64,000 nt of DNA from Lachnospiraceae bacterium (GCA_011960625.1 BLMJ01000232.1:1-64000); one strand, 5' to 3'. Positions 24,950 to 34,366 are shown, counted from the first letter of the stretch. Notes: a model not told the origin generated them from the letters alone. Program-made: numbers and translations.

Positions 24950-25711
24950 ATGAAGAAAATATTACTGAAAACCGAGAATCTAAGCAAATCCTTTTCAAGC
25001 GGCGGAAGCCTGCAGCACGTTCTTAGAAATATTGATCTTGAATTGTACCAAGGAGATTTTACCGTGATCATGGGCGCGAGTGGGGCAGGAAAATCCACGC
25101 TTTTGTACGCCTTGTCAGGAATGGATACGCCCACCCTTGGCACGATTACCTTTGGGGAGCGGGTGATCTCCAATCTGAACCAGGACGAATTGGCCGTATT
25201 CCGGCGCGGCCATTGCGGATTTGTATTCCAGCAGATCTACCTGATCGACGGAATGTCCGTGACGGACAATGTCATGGCGGCGGGGCTGCTTGTAAGCAAG
25301 GATAAGAAAGCAATCCTCGCAAAGGCAAAAGAATTATTTGCAGCTGTGGACATCTCTGAGGAAACACAGAAGAAGTTTCCCACCCAGATATCAGGCGGGG
25401 AGGCCCAGCGGGCGGGAATGGTGCGGGCGTTGATTAACAGTCCGGAAATCCTGTTTGCCGACGAGCCGACGGGAGCGCTTAACTCAAAAACCGGGCTGGG
25501 CGTGCTGGATACGCTGACCCGCTTCAATGAGATGGGGCAGAGCATCGTCATGGTGACTCACGATATGCGTTCCGCAAGGCGCGGCAACCGGATACTTTAC
25601 TTGAAGGACGGCATAATTCTGGGAGAGTGCGATTTGGGAAAAGCTGGTTTGCCGGACGACGCAGGCAGACAAGAAAAGCTTGCCGCTTTCCTTGCGGAAA
25701 TGGGGTGGTAG
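24950..25711 (+). CDS. ABC transporter ATP-binding protein (BceA/MacB type)
   Basis: 253 residues. ATG at 24950 is chosen because AAAGGAAGA precedes it and KKILLKTENLSKSF is the family N-terminus. Walker A is GASGAGKST (42-50), the signature is ISGGEAQRAGMVRAL, Walker B is ILFADEPTG, followed by VMVTHD. All are intact. It is two bases upstream of the FtsX-type permease and shares an operon with it. Together with the upstream two-component system it resembles peptide-sensing or peptide-resistance modules. Confidence 0.9.
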   Translation: MKKILLKTENLSKSFSSGGSLQHVLRNIDLELYQGDFTVIMGASGAGKSTLLYALSGMDTPTLGTITFGERVISNLNQDELAVFRRGHCGFVFQQIYLIDGMSVTDNVMAAGLLVSKDKKAILAKAKELFAAVDISEETQKKFPTQISGGEAQRAGMVRALINSPEILFADEPTGALNSKTGLGVLDTLTRFNEMGQSIVMVTHDMRSARRGNRILYLKDGIILGECDLGKAGLPDDAGRQEKLAAFLAEMGW

Positions 25712-25713
25712 AA

Positions 25714-28056
25714 ATGGGGAAAAGTTTTCTTCTTGCCCGGTCTAACCTGAAAAAGGCAAAGGGGCAGACCGCAGCCATTATTGTACTTATATTTCTCGCG
25801 GCTCTCATGCTGAACCTGTGGCTTTGGCTGTCCCTGGATTACAGGGAGAATTTCAAACGCTGTCACGACCGGCTGAACGCGGAACACGTCACGTTAGCGA
25901 TCGACGGCGGCAGCAGGGAGGTAGAGGATTTTCTTGAGGATACCTTAGAGGAGGATACCCGTACGGCGGAATATTTTATGGATTCTGTCATGCATATGGT
26001 GGGAACGTTCGAGTATAACGGCGGTGAAATGAATTCGGAGCTTATTTTCTTTGAGAAAGAAGCCGCCCTATCACGTCCGATAGGCAGGATAGAGATTGTT
26101 GAGGACAGTGAGTATACAAGGGGAGTCTATATGCCCAACCTGTACGAATCAGACGAGATTGCCATAGGAAAGACCATAGAGCTTTCAATTGGGAATAGAA
26201 AGATGTCGTATACTGTGTGCGGTTTTTTCAACAGCGCCATGACAGGCTCTCACAATTGCGGTCTGTGCGGGATTTTGATGACGGAAGACTGCTATCAAGA
26301 ACTTAAGGAGACGGCATGTGCGCCTCAGGCAACGCTTTGCTCCATTCGGCTTAAGGACAAATCAGAAAGTGAAGATTACGACGCAATGCTGAAAGACGCT
26401 GTTTCTTCTCGGTTTGCGGCAGCCCGTACTGTGAGCAATACCTATGATCTGGTATCGCGTTCCCGCTATATTTCCCAGATGATATGTTCAGGGATAATGA
26501 GCGCGATGGCATTTTTGATTCTTCTCATTGCCCTTGTTGTGATTGCGTCCAATATCGTCAACTACATTCAGGAGAATATGAAGAACTTAGGTGCTCTCAA
26601 GGCAATCGGCTACACCAGCCGGCAGCTCGTTTCATCTCTTCTTTTGCAGTTTACAGGAATTGCTCTGGCGGTTGCCCTTTGGGGCGCAGGGATTTCCTAT
26701 GCGCTGTTTCCGTATATCAATAAGCTGATGGAATTACAGACGGGAATCCCCTATGAGATTCGGTTCCTGCCAATCCCGTTTTTTCTGACGCTTGGGGTTT
26801 TAGGCGGGGCGGTTTCGTTTGTGGTATGGATATCTTCGCGCAGAATCCGGAAAGTAGAGCCAATCGTTGCGCTTAGGCAGGGAATAAAGACCCACACGTT
26901 TAAGAAAAACCATGTTCCTCTGGAAACCACACGGGCAGGGCTTAACCTTGCGCTGGCGCTTAAGACGGCGTTTTCCGGCATGAAGCATAATGTGACGGTG
27001 TGCATTACCATGCTTGTGTTATCGCTTGTGGCCGTATTTTCAGGGGTGATGTTTGAAAATATGATTACAGATATGACGCCGTTTTTAAATATGATTGTGG
27101 GGGAGACTGCAGATAGCTGTATCAATGTGGAGGCAGAGGCCGAGAAAGAGTTTCTGGATAAAATGGCTGGGGACCAACGGGTAAGCAAGCTCTATCTTTA
27201 TAACAGCGTCCAGATGCTCCATGTGGGCGGCGACGTTCTGATGGTTACGATTACCGATGATTTTTCCAAGGTAAATAATCAGGAAGTGATAGTAGAAGGA
27301 AGATTTCCCAAGTATGACAATGAGATGGCGATTGCCGCAAAATATGCAGAAGAAAGGAAGCTTAGAATCGGGGATGAGATTAAGCTTACGGCAGACGGCA
27401 AACAGGGCGGATATATCATATCAGGATTTGTGCAGATCACCAATAATCTTGGGAAAGACTGTCTGCTGACAAGAGCGGGCTACGAACGGATGGGGGAAAT
27501 GCAGAATACAAGCTATTACCTCAACCTTACGGACGGTACGGATATAGGGGCCTTCAACACGGAAATGAAAGAAAGTCTTGGGGATAAAGTAAACGCGACG
27601 ATTGATATTGAAGCAACGGTCGAAAGCGCGGCCTCCATCTATGTTCTGCTGATGAAGATGATTGTGTTTGCCGTTCTTGCGCTGAGCGTAGTGGTGATTA
27701 CCTTCGTGCTGTACCTGCTTGTGAGGACCATAGTCAGCAATAAGAAACAGGAATACGGGATTCTGAAAGCCCTAGGTTTCACGACGGGACAGTTGATCCT
27801 GCAGACGGCTCTTTCCTTTATGCCGGCAGTGGTTCTCTCTGCCGTTGTTGGAGTGACTGTGTGCAGCTTTATTATTAATCCTTTAGCCGCTTTGTTTTTA
27901 AAGGATATCGGGATTGTGAAGTGTACGTTCAAAGTTCCGATTGGGTACAATATCCTTGCGGGGATAGGGATGATCGGGGCGGCGTTTGGGATCGCGTGCC
28001 TGTTATCCATGAAGATAAAGAAGATTACGCCCAGGGCGCTGCTTGCGGGAGAGTAA
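25714..28056 (+). CDS. ABC transporter permease with two FtsX domains
   Basis: 780 residues, ATG at 25714 with GGGGTGG upstream, two bases after the ATPase stop. The protein has an N-terminal membrane segment, a large extracytoplasmic domain, an FtsX domain (about 270-410, with YIQENMKNLGALKAIGYTSRQL), a second extracytoplasmic domain, and a second FtsX domain at the end (KKQEYGILKALGFTTGQLI). Both cytoplasmic coupling motifs (LKAIGYT and LKALGFT) are kept, so one polypeptide carries both halves of the transporter. It is of the general BceB/YknZ/Vex class; the substrate is unknown. Confidence 0.88.
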   Translation: MGKSFLLARSNLKKAKGQTAAIIVLIFLAALMLNLWLWLSLDYRENFKRCHDRLNAEHVTLAIDGGSREVEDFLEDTLEEDTRTAEYFMDSVMHMVGTFEYNGGEMNSELIFFEKEAALSRPIGRIEIVEDSEYTRGVYMPNLYESDEIAIGKTIELSIGNRKMSYTVCGFFNSAMTGSHNCGLCGILMTEDCYQELKETACAPQATLCSIRLKDKSESEDYDAMLKDAVSSRFAAARTVSNTYDLVSRSRYISQMICSGIMSAMAFLILLIALVVIASNIVNYIQENMKNLGALKAIGYTSRQLVSSLLLQFTGIALAVALWGAGISYALFPYINKLMELQTGIPYEIRFLPIPFFLTLGVLGGAVSFVVWISSRRIRKVEPIVALRQGIKTHTFKKNHVPLETTRAGLNLALALKTAFSGMKHNVTVCITMLVLSLVAVFSGVMFENMITDMTPFLNMIVGETADSCINVEAEAEKEFLDKMAGDQRVSKLYLYNSVQMLHVGGDVLMVTITDDFSKVNNQEVIVEGRFPKYDNEMAIAAKYAEERKLRIGDEIKLTADGKQGGYIISGFVQITNNLGKDCLLTRAGYERMGEMQNTSYYLNLTDGTDIGAFNTEMKESLGDKVNATIDIEATVESAASIYVLLMKMIVFAVLALSVVVITFVLYLLVRTIVSNKKQEYGILKALGFTTGQLILQTALSFMPAVVLSAVVGVTVCSFIINPLAALFLKDIGIVKCTFKVPIGYNILAGIGMIGAAFGIACLLSMKIKKITPRALLAGE

Positions 28057-28067
28057 GAAAAATATGC

Positions 28068-28116
28068 AAGGGGCTTCTGCGATAAGCAAGATTTATGCTT
28101 AGTGCAAAGGCCCCTT
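28068..28116. terminator. Imperfect stem-loop between convergent ABC permease and sdpI
   Basis: AAGGGGC (28068-28074) pairs with GCCCCTT (28110-28116), and an inner TAAGCA (28083-28088) pairs with TGCTTA (28096-28101). There is no clear T-run; called a terminator from its position between convergent genes. Confidence 0.4.
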
Positions 28117-28145
28117 ATGCAGTGTGCCGATGGAAGGGTGAGACA

Positions 28146-28847
28146 TCAACCGATATCTTTTCTGCTCCTTAGATACAAATTAAGGGAGTAAGCAGCCGGC
28201 AGAATGAGGATGACCGCGATCACTGCCGGCAGTACCCAGCTTAAGCGGAGAAAGGCATTGAGGATACACAGGATTCCGGCCCCGGCGTACAGACGTCCCG
28301 AGAACCGGTGTGTGCAAGTCCAGTTATTTTCATCCGCCAGCGTCCATGGAAGTTTGATGCCCACCGTATAATTCTGGCGGCACTTAGGCAGGTAATTCCC
28401 AATCAGGAAAAAGATAACCCCCATCATCAGGTTTATAAAAAATGCAGAATTTAGCCAATCTGCCATAGAAAGCTCAAGTGCGTACCCATAGACGCCAGCG
28501 CAGCATACCAGTGAGCATACCGGACAGATAAGCAGAACCAGCCGGTACATCTTCGGACTGATATTCTTGTACTTTGGGTCGATTGCGGTACAAAAGGCAC
28601 ATAGAAGGTGGGCCGCAAATATAAATGCAGGAATCCCCAGAACGGCAAAGGTCTTAGAGCTAAATCCGTTGGGCGTGCCGTCGGATGCGAAATGCGTGGC
28701 AATTGTGTCCGGAAGCCGGTTCCAGCATAAGATTCCGATCAGTATGGGCAGTAATGTGACAAGGCTGGTGAGCAGTATCAAAATGCGATGGCTTTGGAGC
28801 ATAGACTGATTCCCCTGGTCCATATTCATTCCGTCTCTTTTATTCAT
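28146..28847 (-). CDS. sdpI: SdpI-type immunity membrane protein (DUF1648)
   Basis: 233 residues, ATG at 28847 overlapping the stop of sdpR by four bases. The N-terminal DUF1648 part has LPDTIATHFASDGTPNGFSSK (residues about 46-66), followed by six or so membrane segments and the C-terminal SdpI motif region (GNYLPKCRQNYTVGIKLPWTLADENNW...HRFSGRLY). In Bacillus, SdpI protects against the SdpC killing peptide and sequesters the repressor SdpR when bound to toxin. Here no sdpABC toxin genes are visible, so it is an orphan immunity gene and may respond to a peptide from another cell. Confidence 0.9.
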   Translation of the reverse strand: MNKRDGMNMDQGNQSMLQSHRILILLTSLVTLLPILIGILCWNRLPDTIATHFASDGTPNGFSSKTFAVLGIPAFIFAAHLLCAFCTAIDPKYKNISPKMYRLVLLICPVCSLVCCAGVYGYALELSMADWLNSAFFINLMMGVIFFLIGNYLPKCRQNYTVGIKLPWTLADENNWTCTHRFSGRLYAGAGILCILNAFLRLSWVLPAVIAVILILPAAYSLNLYLRSRKDIG

Positions 28848-29116
28848 GATTCATTTCCTCCTTTTAAATTAGAAAGCCAGGCCATCAATTCCTCCACCAC
28901 GGAAGTATTCAGTTCATAGTATACAAAATTCTTGTATTTTGATTCATAAACCAGATCTGCTTTTTTCAAAATTCCCAGGTGGTATGAGATGGTGGCGCCG
29001 GTCATGTCAAAATGACTCCCGATTTCTCCGGCTGACATAGCTCCGGATTTCAGCAGCGTAAGGATTTCACGCCGGACGGGGTCGGATAACGCTTTGAAGG
29101 TCTGTCCGAAACTCAA
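28844..29116 (-). CDS. sdpR: SdpR-like ArsR-family repressor
   Basis: 90 residues from TTG at 29116 (AGGAGGG, seven-base spacing). It is a single winged-helix ArsR domain: FKALSDPVRREILTLLKSG, GEIGSHFDMTGATISYHLGILKKADLV. No metal-binding cysteines of the ArsR/SmtB type are present, as in SdpR. It is expected to repress the sdpRI operon; two perfect inverted repeats flank its promoter (29141-29162 and 29196-29219). Confidence 0.9.
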   Translation of the reverse strand: MSFGQTFKALSDPVRREILTLLKSGAMSAGEIGSHFDMTGATISYHLGILKKADLVYESKYKNFVYYELNTSVVEELMAWLSNLKGGNES

Positions 29117-29140
29117 TAAGCATCCCTCCTGTTTAATAAG

Positions 29141-29162
29141 TATTTAGAAATATTTCTAAATA
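29141..29162. promoter_or_regulatory. Putative SdpR operator 1
   Basis: A perfect 22-bp palindrome, TATTTAGAAAT followed by ATTTCTAAATA, just downstream of the sdpR -10. Confidence 0.75.
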
Positions 29163-29163
29163 G

Positions 29164-29192
29164 ATAATAACACTGGCACATGAAAATAGCAA
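29164..29192 (-). promoter_or_regulatory. sdpRI promoter
   Basis: On the minus strand TTGCTA (29192-29187), 17 bases, TATTAT (29169-29164). It is bracketed by the two operators. Confidence 0.65.
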
Positions 29193-29195
29193 GAG

Positions 29196-29219
29196 CTATT
29201 TAGAAAAAAATCTAAATAG
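29196..29219. promoter_or_regulatory. Putative SdpR operator 2
   Basis: CTATTTAGA (29196-29204), six A-rich bases, TCTAAATAG (29211-29219): the same half-sites as operator 1, just upstream of the sdpR -35. Confidence 0.75.
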
Positions 29220-29286
29220 TTAATTATGTTAAATAGATATATAACGGAAAGAAAGTAAGAGATTAAGGGATGACATTTTTAACTGA

Positions 29287-29314
29287 AATATATATAATAA
29301 TTATTATATATATT
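29287..29314. repeat. 28-bp perfect A/T palindrome
   Basis: Centred between 29300 and 29301 and made only of A and T (arms of 14 bases). It lies in the intergenic region upstream of the ABC operon at 29383. It could be an operator, a cruciform or a weak hairpin in the leader. Confidence 0.6.
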
Positions 29315-29382
29315 AAACTGGACGGCCCAGACAGTACATTTTTGCTGAGGCGTCAAAGAGACATGAGAAAGAAGGAGTGTAA

Positions 29383-30099
29383 ATGAGATTTACCATTGAG
29401 CATCTATCGAAACATTTTGAGAAAAAAGAGGTTCTTCGTGATATTGATTTTATATTTGAAAGCGGTAAGATCTACGGGCTTTTAGGACGAAACGGTGCGG
29501 GCAAGACCACGCTGTTTAACTGCCTGAACCGTGATATGAAGGCGGATGGAGGCAGATTTTTTCTGGAGGCGGACGGACAGAGACGGGACGTCGTACCGGA
29601 AGATATGGGCTATGTGCTGTCTACTCCTACGGTGCCGGAGTTTCTGACGGGGCGGGAGTTCTTGAAGTTCTTTATAGATATCCATGAAGAGCAGCTCAAG
29701 GATTTAAGGAGTTTGGATGAATATTTCGATTACATGGGTATTTTCCCTGAGGATAGAGATAAGCTTTTAAAAGATTATTCCCACGGGATGAAGAATAAGA
29801 TGCAGATGCTGGTCAATATCATTACAAAACCGAATCTCCTGCTTCTGGATGAACCTTTGACGTCTCTTGACGTGGTGGTTGCGGAGGAGATGAAGCAGAT
29901 CCTTCGGGAGCTGAAAGAGGATAGAATTATTATCTTCTCTACCCATATTATGGATCTTGCGCTGGATCTGTGCGATGAAATCGTGCTGCTCAACCACGGG
30001 GAACTTGAGAGCGTAGACAAGACGAATCTTAACAGCAATGAGTTTAAAGAGAAGATTCTGGCGGCCCTAAGGGAGCCTGAAGCGCGGCAGACATACTAG
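29383..30099 (+). CDS. ABC transporter ATP-binding protein
   Basis: 238 residues, ATG at 29383 behind AAGAAGGAG. Walker A is GRNGAGKTT (35-43). The signature is the degenerate YSHGMKNKMQ, common in CcmA/BcrA-like ATPases. Walker B is LLLLDEPLTS and the switch is IFSTHI. It is followed by a permease gene 41 bases downstream. BcrA-like ATPases of this class often act in bacteriocin self-protection or export. The locus continues with an Agr-like kinase and regulator, supporting a peptide-related role (inference). Confidence 0.9.
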   Translation: MRFTIEHLSKHFEKKEVLRDIDFIFESGKIYGLLGRNGAGKTTLFNCLNRDMKADGGRFFLEADGQRRDVVPEDMGYVLSTPTVPEFLTGREFLKFFIDIHEEQLKDLRSLDEYFDYMGIFPEDRDKLLKDYSHGMKNKMQMLVNIITKPNLLLLDEPLTSLDVVVAEEMKQILRELKEDRIIIFSTHIMDLALDLCDEIVLLNHGELESVDKTNLNSNEFKEKILAALREPEARQTY

Positions 30100-30140
30100 A
30101 AGCTTACCTGTGAAGCTTGAAAAAGCATGAGGAGAAAGGC

Positions 30141-31712
30141 ATGAATAAAACGTTTAAAATAGCATTTTCCATAAAGAATACTTACCGTGTCAACACGATT
30201 CTCTATTCTCTGAAACAGATTCCACTTATCAAACGGATACTGCCCCAGGAGTTATACCGCGATCCGGATCTTAAGCTCGTTGGAAATATCATATCCGGAA
30301 TCTGGGAGTTCATCAAGGCATTTCTGGGGAAATTCCTGTTTTTCCTGCTGATGGTCACAGCTCCTTTGTTGTTGTATGAGACAGGAGAAAAAAGAGAAAT
30401 ATTTCTTCATATCTTTGTACTGCTTACTCTGATAGGGGCATGGCTGAATACCTATATTTTTAATCCGACCAAGGATAAATACTATGCGCTGATTTTACTT
30501 GGCATGGATGCAAGGGAGTATGCGCTGGTTACCTATAGCTATGAGATGCTTAAGATAGTGGCGGGTTATCTGGTTTTTGGCCTGAGCTTTGGGATTAACT
30601 GCGGACTTTTGGCGTGGCAATGTCTGCTGCTGCCCTTTGCTGTGGCGGGTATGAAGTTAGGGGTGGTCGCATATTCCCTGTGGAATTATGAGCGCACGGA
30701 AATTGCGGTAAGTGAGAATCAGGTGGGGGCAAAGGAGTGGATTATCATCGCCCTTTTGCTGGCGGCGGCGTATGGGCTTCCGTTTCTGGGAGTTGTCATT
30801 CCGGAAACAGTGAGCGTGGGTCTGATGGTATGCGGTATCCTGGCAGGGCTTCTGTCTCTCAGGAAGGTATGGAGGTTTCAGGAGTATAGGGATGTCTATC
30901 AGCAGCTTCTCACGCAGTATATAGGTCAGGTGGAGGATGCCAAACGCGCGGCAAAGCGGCAGAGCGAAAACGTAATCCGGATTGACAAAGGGCAGGGCAG
31001 CAGCCGGAAAGGGTTCGAATATCTGAACGAGATTTTCATCAGGCGTCACCAGAAGATACTCTGGAAATCCTCGGTACGGATTGCAGAGATTTGTTTGGGG
31101 GTTGTGTGTGTTGTGGTTCTGGGAATCTGGTTTATGCCGCAATACAAAGAGATTGTGAACCGGCTTGTGCTGACAAAGCTGCCGTATTTTGTTTTCGTGA
31201 TGTATTTTGTGAACCGGGGGACAGGGTTTACCAATGTGCTGTTTATGAACTGCGACCACAGCCTTCTCACCTACTCCTTTTATAAACGTCCGGAATGTAT
31301 CTTAAGACTGTTCAGGATTCGGCTCTGGGAGATTATGAAGGTCAATCTTCTCCCGGCGGCTGTGATTGGCGCGGGGCTTGCTTTGCTTTTGTATCAGTCA
31401 GGCGGGACAGAAGAGCCGATGAATTATGCCATACTAATCGTTTCGATATTGAGCGTCAGCATGTTCTTTTCCGTACACTATCTGACGATTTACTATCTTT
31501 TGCAGCCTTATAATGCAGGGACGGAGATTAAGAGCGGGACTTACCGTATTGTGGTGACGGGAACCTATTTTTTCTGTTATTATCTCATGAGGCTTGAAAT
31601 GTCTGCGTTAGCGTTCGGGCTTGGAACGGTTATTTTCTGTGCCGCTTATTGTCTCATAGCGTGTGTGCTGGTTTATAAGCTGGCGCCGAAAACCTTTAGG
31701 CTTCGCGCCTGA
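30141..31712 (+). CDS. ABC transporter membrane protein, unknown substrate
   Basis: 523 residues. ATG at 30141 has AGGAGA six bases upstream; a TTG eight codons earlier is less likely. About ten membrane segments are spread over the whole length. The soluble loop at 255-300 is basic and helical (QVEDAKRAAKRQSENVIRI). It contains no FtsX-type extracytoplasmic domain. It looks like the fused permease partner of BcrA-like ATPases. Position and spacing show it is the partner of the 29383 ATPase. An imperfect hairpin (GGCGCGAAA.../...TTTCGGC region near 31683-31722) spans its stop codon. Confidence 0.8.
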   Translation: MNKTFKIAFSIKNTYRVNTILYSLKQIPLIKRILPQELYRDPDLKLVGNIISGIWEFIKAFLGKFLFFLLMVTAPLLLYETGEKREIFLHIFVLLTLIGAWLNTYIFNPTKDKYYALILLGMDAREYALVTYSYEMLKIVAGYLVFGLSFGINCGLLAWQCLLLPFAVAGMKLGVVAYSLWNYERTEIAVSENQVGAKEWIIIALLLAAAYGLPFLGVVIPETVSVGLMVCGILAGLLSLRKVWRFQEYRDVYQQLLTQYIGQVEDAKRAAKRQSENVIRIDKGQGSSRKGFEYLNEIFIRRHQKILWKSSVRIAEICLGVVCVVVLGIWFMPQYKEIVNRLVLTKLPYFVFVMYFVNRGTGFTNVLFMNCDHSLLTYSFYKRPECILRLFRIRLWEIMKVNLLPAAVIGAGLALLLYQSGGTEEPMNYAILIVSILSVSMFFSVHYLTIYYLLQPYNAGTEIKSGTYRIVVTGTYFFCYYLMRLEMSALAFGLGTVIFCAAYCLIACVLVYKLAPKTFRLRA

Positions 31713-31759
31713 GGTTTTCGGCTGTGTATAGGAGTGAGGGAGAAACAGGAGGATAGAAA

Positions 31760-33124
31760 ATGACTTTCTTTGAGGTTTTTTGTGGGAATATGCTGAGTGT
31801 AAGCATGGAAATGATTTTTTATTTGGCTGCGGCAAGACAGCTTTTTGGCAGGATTCCGTTCAAGAACAGAAAGCATCTATGGAATATTATCGGCGCGCTT
31901 TTGGCGTATCTGCTTTATTTTGCGCTGGCGGCTACAATTTTCCTTAAGTCAGGATTATTTTCGTGGCCGCATAACGGTGGAGAAGTCATAATCTCGTACG
32001 CCATCATATTCGGGCTGATGCTGGTTCTTAAGACGTCATATCAGAAACCCTTCAAAGTCTGTCTGGCGACGTCGGTCTTTATGAGGATTTTATATGATGT
32101 GGGATGGAATCTGGCAGATGTATGTACGCCTGACCGGTTTTATAACTTGAGTATTATGTCGGACAGAAGGGCATATTTATTCTTTGAGTGGATTTTGCTT
32201 CCGATGGGTTTTTGTGCGGTAATTCTACTGTTAAATAAAACAAATTCAAGAGAGCTGTTTAGACAGTGGGAGGAACAAAAGCCTAAGACAGGAGTTCTGG
32301 TTTTTCTTGGACTTTATCCGATTCTAAGCCAGACCATACAGGAGGTGGTGGATATTAGTGCAAGGGAGATGGGATATAACCCTGCTACGTCTGTAATTTT
32401 CCTTTTGATTGTATATATGATCTTTATCTATACAGGGCGGGAGGGAATCCAGCAGAAGCGCATTGAAGACCAGAGTGTGAGCCTTAGCCAGCAGGGGGCG
32501 TATATTGAGAATCTTGAAGGGCTGCAGCGGGAGGTGCGCAAGTTCCGCCATGATTTTAAGAATATGATGTCGGGGATGTATCTGCAGGCGGAAGAGGGGA
32601 ACCTTGAGGCTCTCCAGAATTATATCCATGAGATGACGGAGGATTTTGACCTGCAGGTAGGCAGCCAGATACGTCTTATGAACCAGCTTGCTAATATCCG
32701 TGTGACGGAGGTGAAGGGCTTGTTTCTGGAGAAAATGAAAACTATGCAGGAGGAAGAGATTCACTGGGAGCTTGAGGTGTTGAAGCCCTTTGAGTCTACC
32801 AGGATTCGCAGTACGGATCTGTGACGGTGCCTGGGAATCCTTTTGGATAATGCCATGGAAGAGGTGCAGGGCAGGAAGGACGGACAGATACATATCATGA
32901 TCAGCAGTCAGAGTGGATATACTACATTCCGTGTGAAAAATACGCTGTACTCAGCCGTCGATTTCCATAGGATAGGGACGCCTGGCTATTCTACCAAGGG
33001 GAAGGGCAGGGGAATCGGGCTTGACAATTACAAGAATATATTAGGGAAGTATGACAAGACGCTGCCGCTTACGACGATACAGGATGGGTATTTTATCCAG
33101 GAGTTAAAAGTTCAGGAGATGTGA
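31760..33124 (+). pseudogene. AgrC-like (GHKL) sensor kinase interrupted by one in-frame TGA
   Basis: The reading frame runs from ATG at 31760 (ACAGGAGG upstream) for 354 codons, meets TGA at 32822-32824, and continues in the same frame to TGA at 33122-33124; without the stop it would encode about 453 residues, a normal AgrC length. The N-terminal half has six or so membrane segments. The H-box is FRHDFKNMMSGMY (H about 264). The stop falls in the N-box: RSTDL-stop-RCLGILLDNAMEEV, where relatives usually have Cys, Ser or a similar residue. The C-terminal ATP-binding part is intact (GKGRGIGLDNYKNIL). One base change explains it. Truncated before the ATP site, the product cannot be a kinase unless TGA is read through. 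Confidence 0.85.
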
Positions 33125-33239
33125 ATATGGGACCGTTGAGGCATCACAGATGCCAGTTCAGGCATTTTCCGTTTGAGAACGTAAAAAATCGTATAAAATA
33201 AAGCTGTTGAATTGATTTGGAAGTAAGGAGGAGCAAAAG

Positions 33240-34313
33240 ATGGGTTCAAAAACAGAAAAACGGCAGCTTTATATTTTTATTGCGATCGCATACGGGATAC
33301 CGTACTTGTTAGGGCTTTTGATGTGGTATGGAAGTTTAAACCAGTTGGAGCTGAGCGCGTTTCCCTCTACACAGATGTTATATCCCGCGATGGGGGTTAT
33401 GTTCGCGTTTCTTTTGACCCGCAGGGAAGATAGGGAAATGCCGCGGTCATTCTATATCTGTTTTATTCTGACGACGGTTATTTCCATCATATTTACGGTA
33501 CTTTCCGTATGGAAGCCAGATACCGTGGTGACGATGCCGGGAGGGACGGCGCCGTTGTTCAGCTTGGCGGTTCAATATCTGATGGCGGCGGGGAGCATTA
33601 TTTGCCTGATTTGTTTAATTGCGGCAGGGAAAAAGAAAAGGGCCGCTTATGGAATCAAATGGAGGAACTTTAGGGCTTCCGTAGGATGTATCCTGTTGTT
33701 TTTAGTTCTGTATTTAGCGAGGGTGGCGGTTTTTAACGGCTTGGCGGGACAGTTACAGGAGTTTGCCGCGATTATGACAAGCGCGGAGGCGTGGATTTAT
33801 TTTGCAATCATGCCCTTGAATTTTTTGCTGGGATATATCGCCTTCTTTGGAGAAGAGTATGGGTGGAGGTATTATTTGCAGCCCATCCTTCAAAAGAAAT
33901 TTGGTCTGCGAAAGGGCGTGCTGCTTCTTGGCGTGGTATGGGGACTTTGGCATCTGCCGCTGGATTTCTTCTACTATGTGACGCCGGAGTATGGAGTGAT
34001 TATGACAGTGACCCAGATCATTAATTGTGTGACCCTTGGGATATTCCTTGGGTTTGCGTACATGAAGACAGAGAATATATGGGTGCCTGCAATCATACAT
34101 TTTCTGAATAATAATCTGATCATGGTCGTTTCCGGAACGTTTTCCGCAGATGCGGTGGAAAATAACAGTATGTCTTGGATGGATATTCCGGTTACGCTTT
34201 TAATCAATGGGCTTATGTTTGGGCTATTCATCTTTGCGAAACAGTATCGCAGTGAGGAGCCGCTTGAGGTTACCGCCGCGCCGGCTGCGGCCTATAACAC
34301 ATCCGCCTTATAA
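33240..34313 (+). CDS. CPBP (Abi) family intramembrane metalloprotease
   Basis: 357 residues, ATG at 33240 with AAGGAGGAG upstream. About eight membrane segments. The CPBP motifs are all present: EEYGWRYYL (motif 1, glutamates), GLWHLPLDFF (motif 2, histidine), and IIHFLNNNL (motif 3). These proteases act in the membrane, and members next to bacteriocin genes are often immunity or maturation factors (for example the PncO/SkkI type). It lies between the Agr-like kinase and regulator, so a role in peptide maturation or immunity is likely, but no peptide gene was found. Confidence 0.92.
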   Translation: MGSKTEKRQLYIFIAIAYGIPYLLGLLMWYGSLNQLELSAFPSTQMLYPAMGVMFAFLLTRREDREMPRSFYICFILTTVISIIFTVLSVWKPDTVVTMPGGTAPLFSLAVQYLMAAGSIICLICLIAAGKKKRAAYGIKWRNFRASVGCILLFLVLYLARVAVFNGLAGQLQEFAAIMTSAEAWIYFAIMPLNFLLGYIAFFGEEYGWRYYLQPILQKKFGLRKGVLLLGVVWGLWHLPLDFFYYVTPEYGVIMTVTQIINCVTLGIFLGFAYMKTENIWVPAIIHFLNNNLIMVVSGTFSADAVENNSMSWMDIPVTLLINGLMFGLFIFAKQYRSEEPLEVTAAPAAAYNTSAL

Positions 34314-34366
34314 AAGTTGTCTGAAATACCTGCAGCCGCGTAACGAATAAGAGAGGGGATTGGGGA

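Noticed and set aside
30657-31259. Open frame (200 codons) on the minus strand
   Set aside because: Antisense to the ABC permease; His/Pro/Gln-rich composition typical of shadow frames.
32822-32860. Selenocysteine insertion at the in-frame TGA
   Set aside because: Only a very short stem lies downstream and histidine kinases are not known selenoproteins; a nonsense mutation is simpler.
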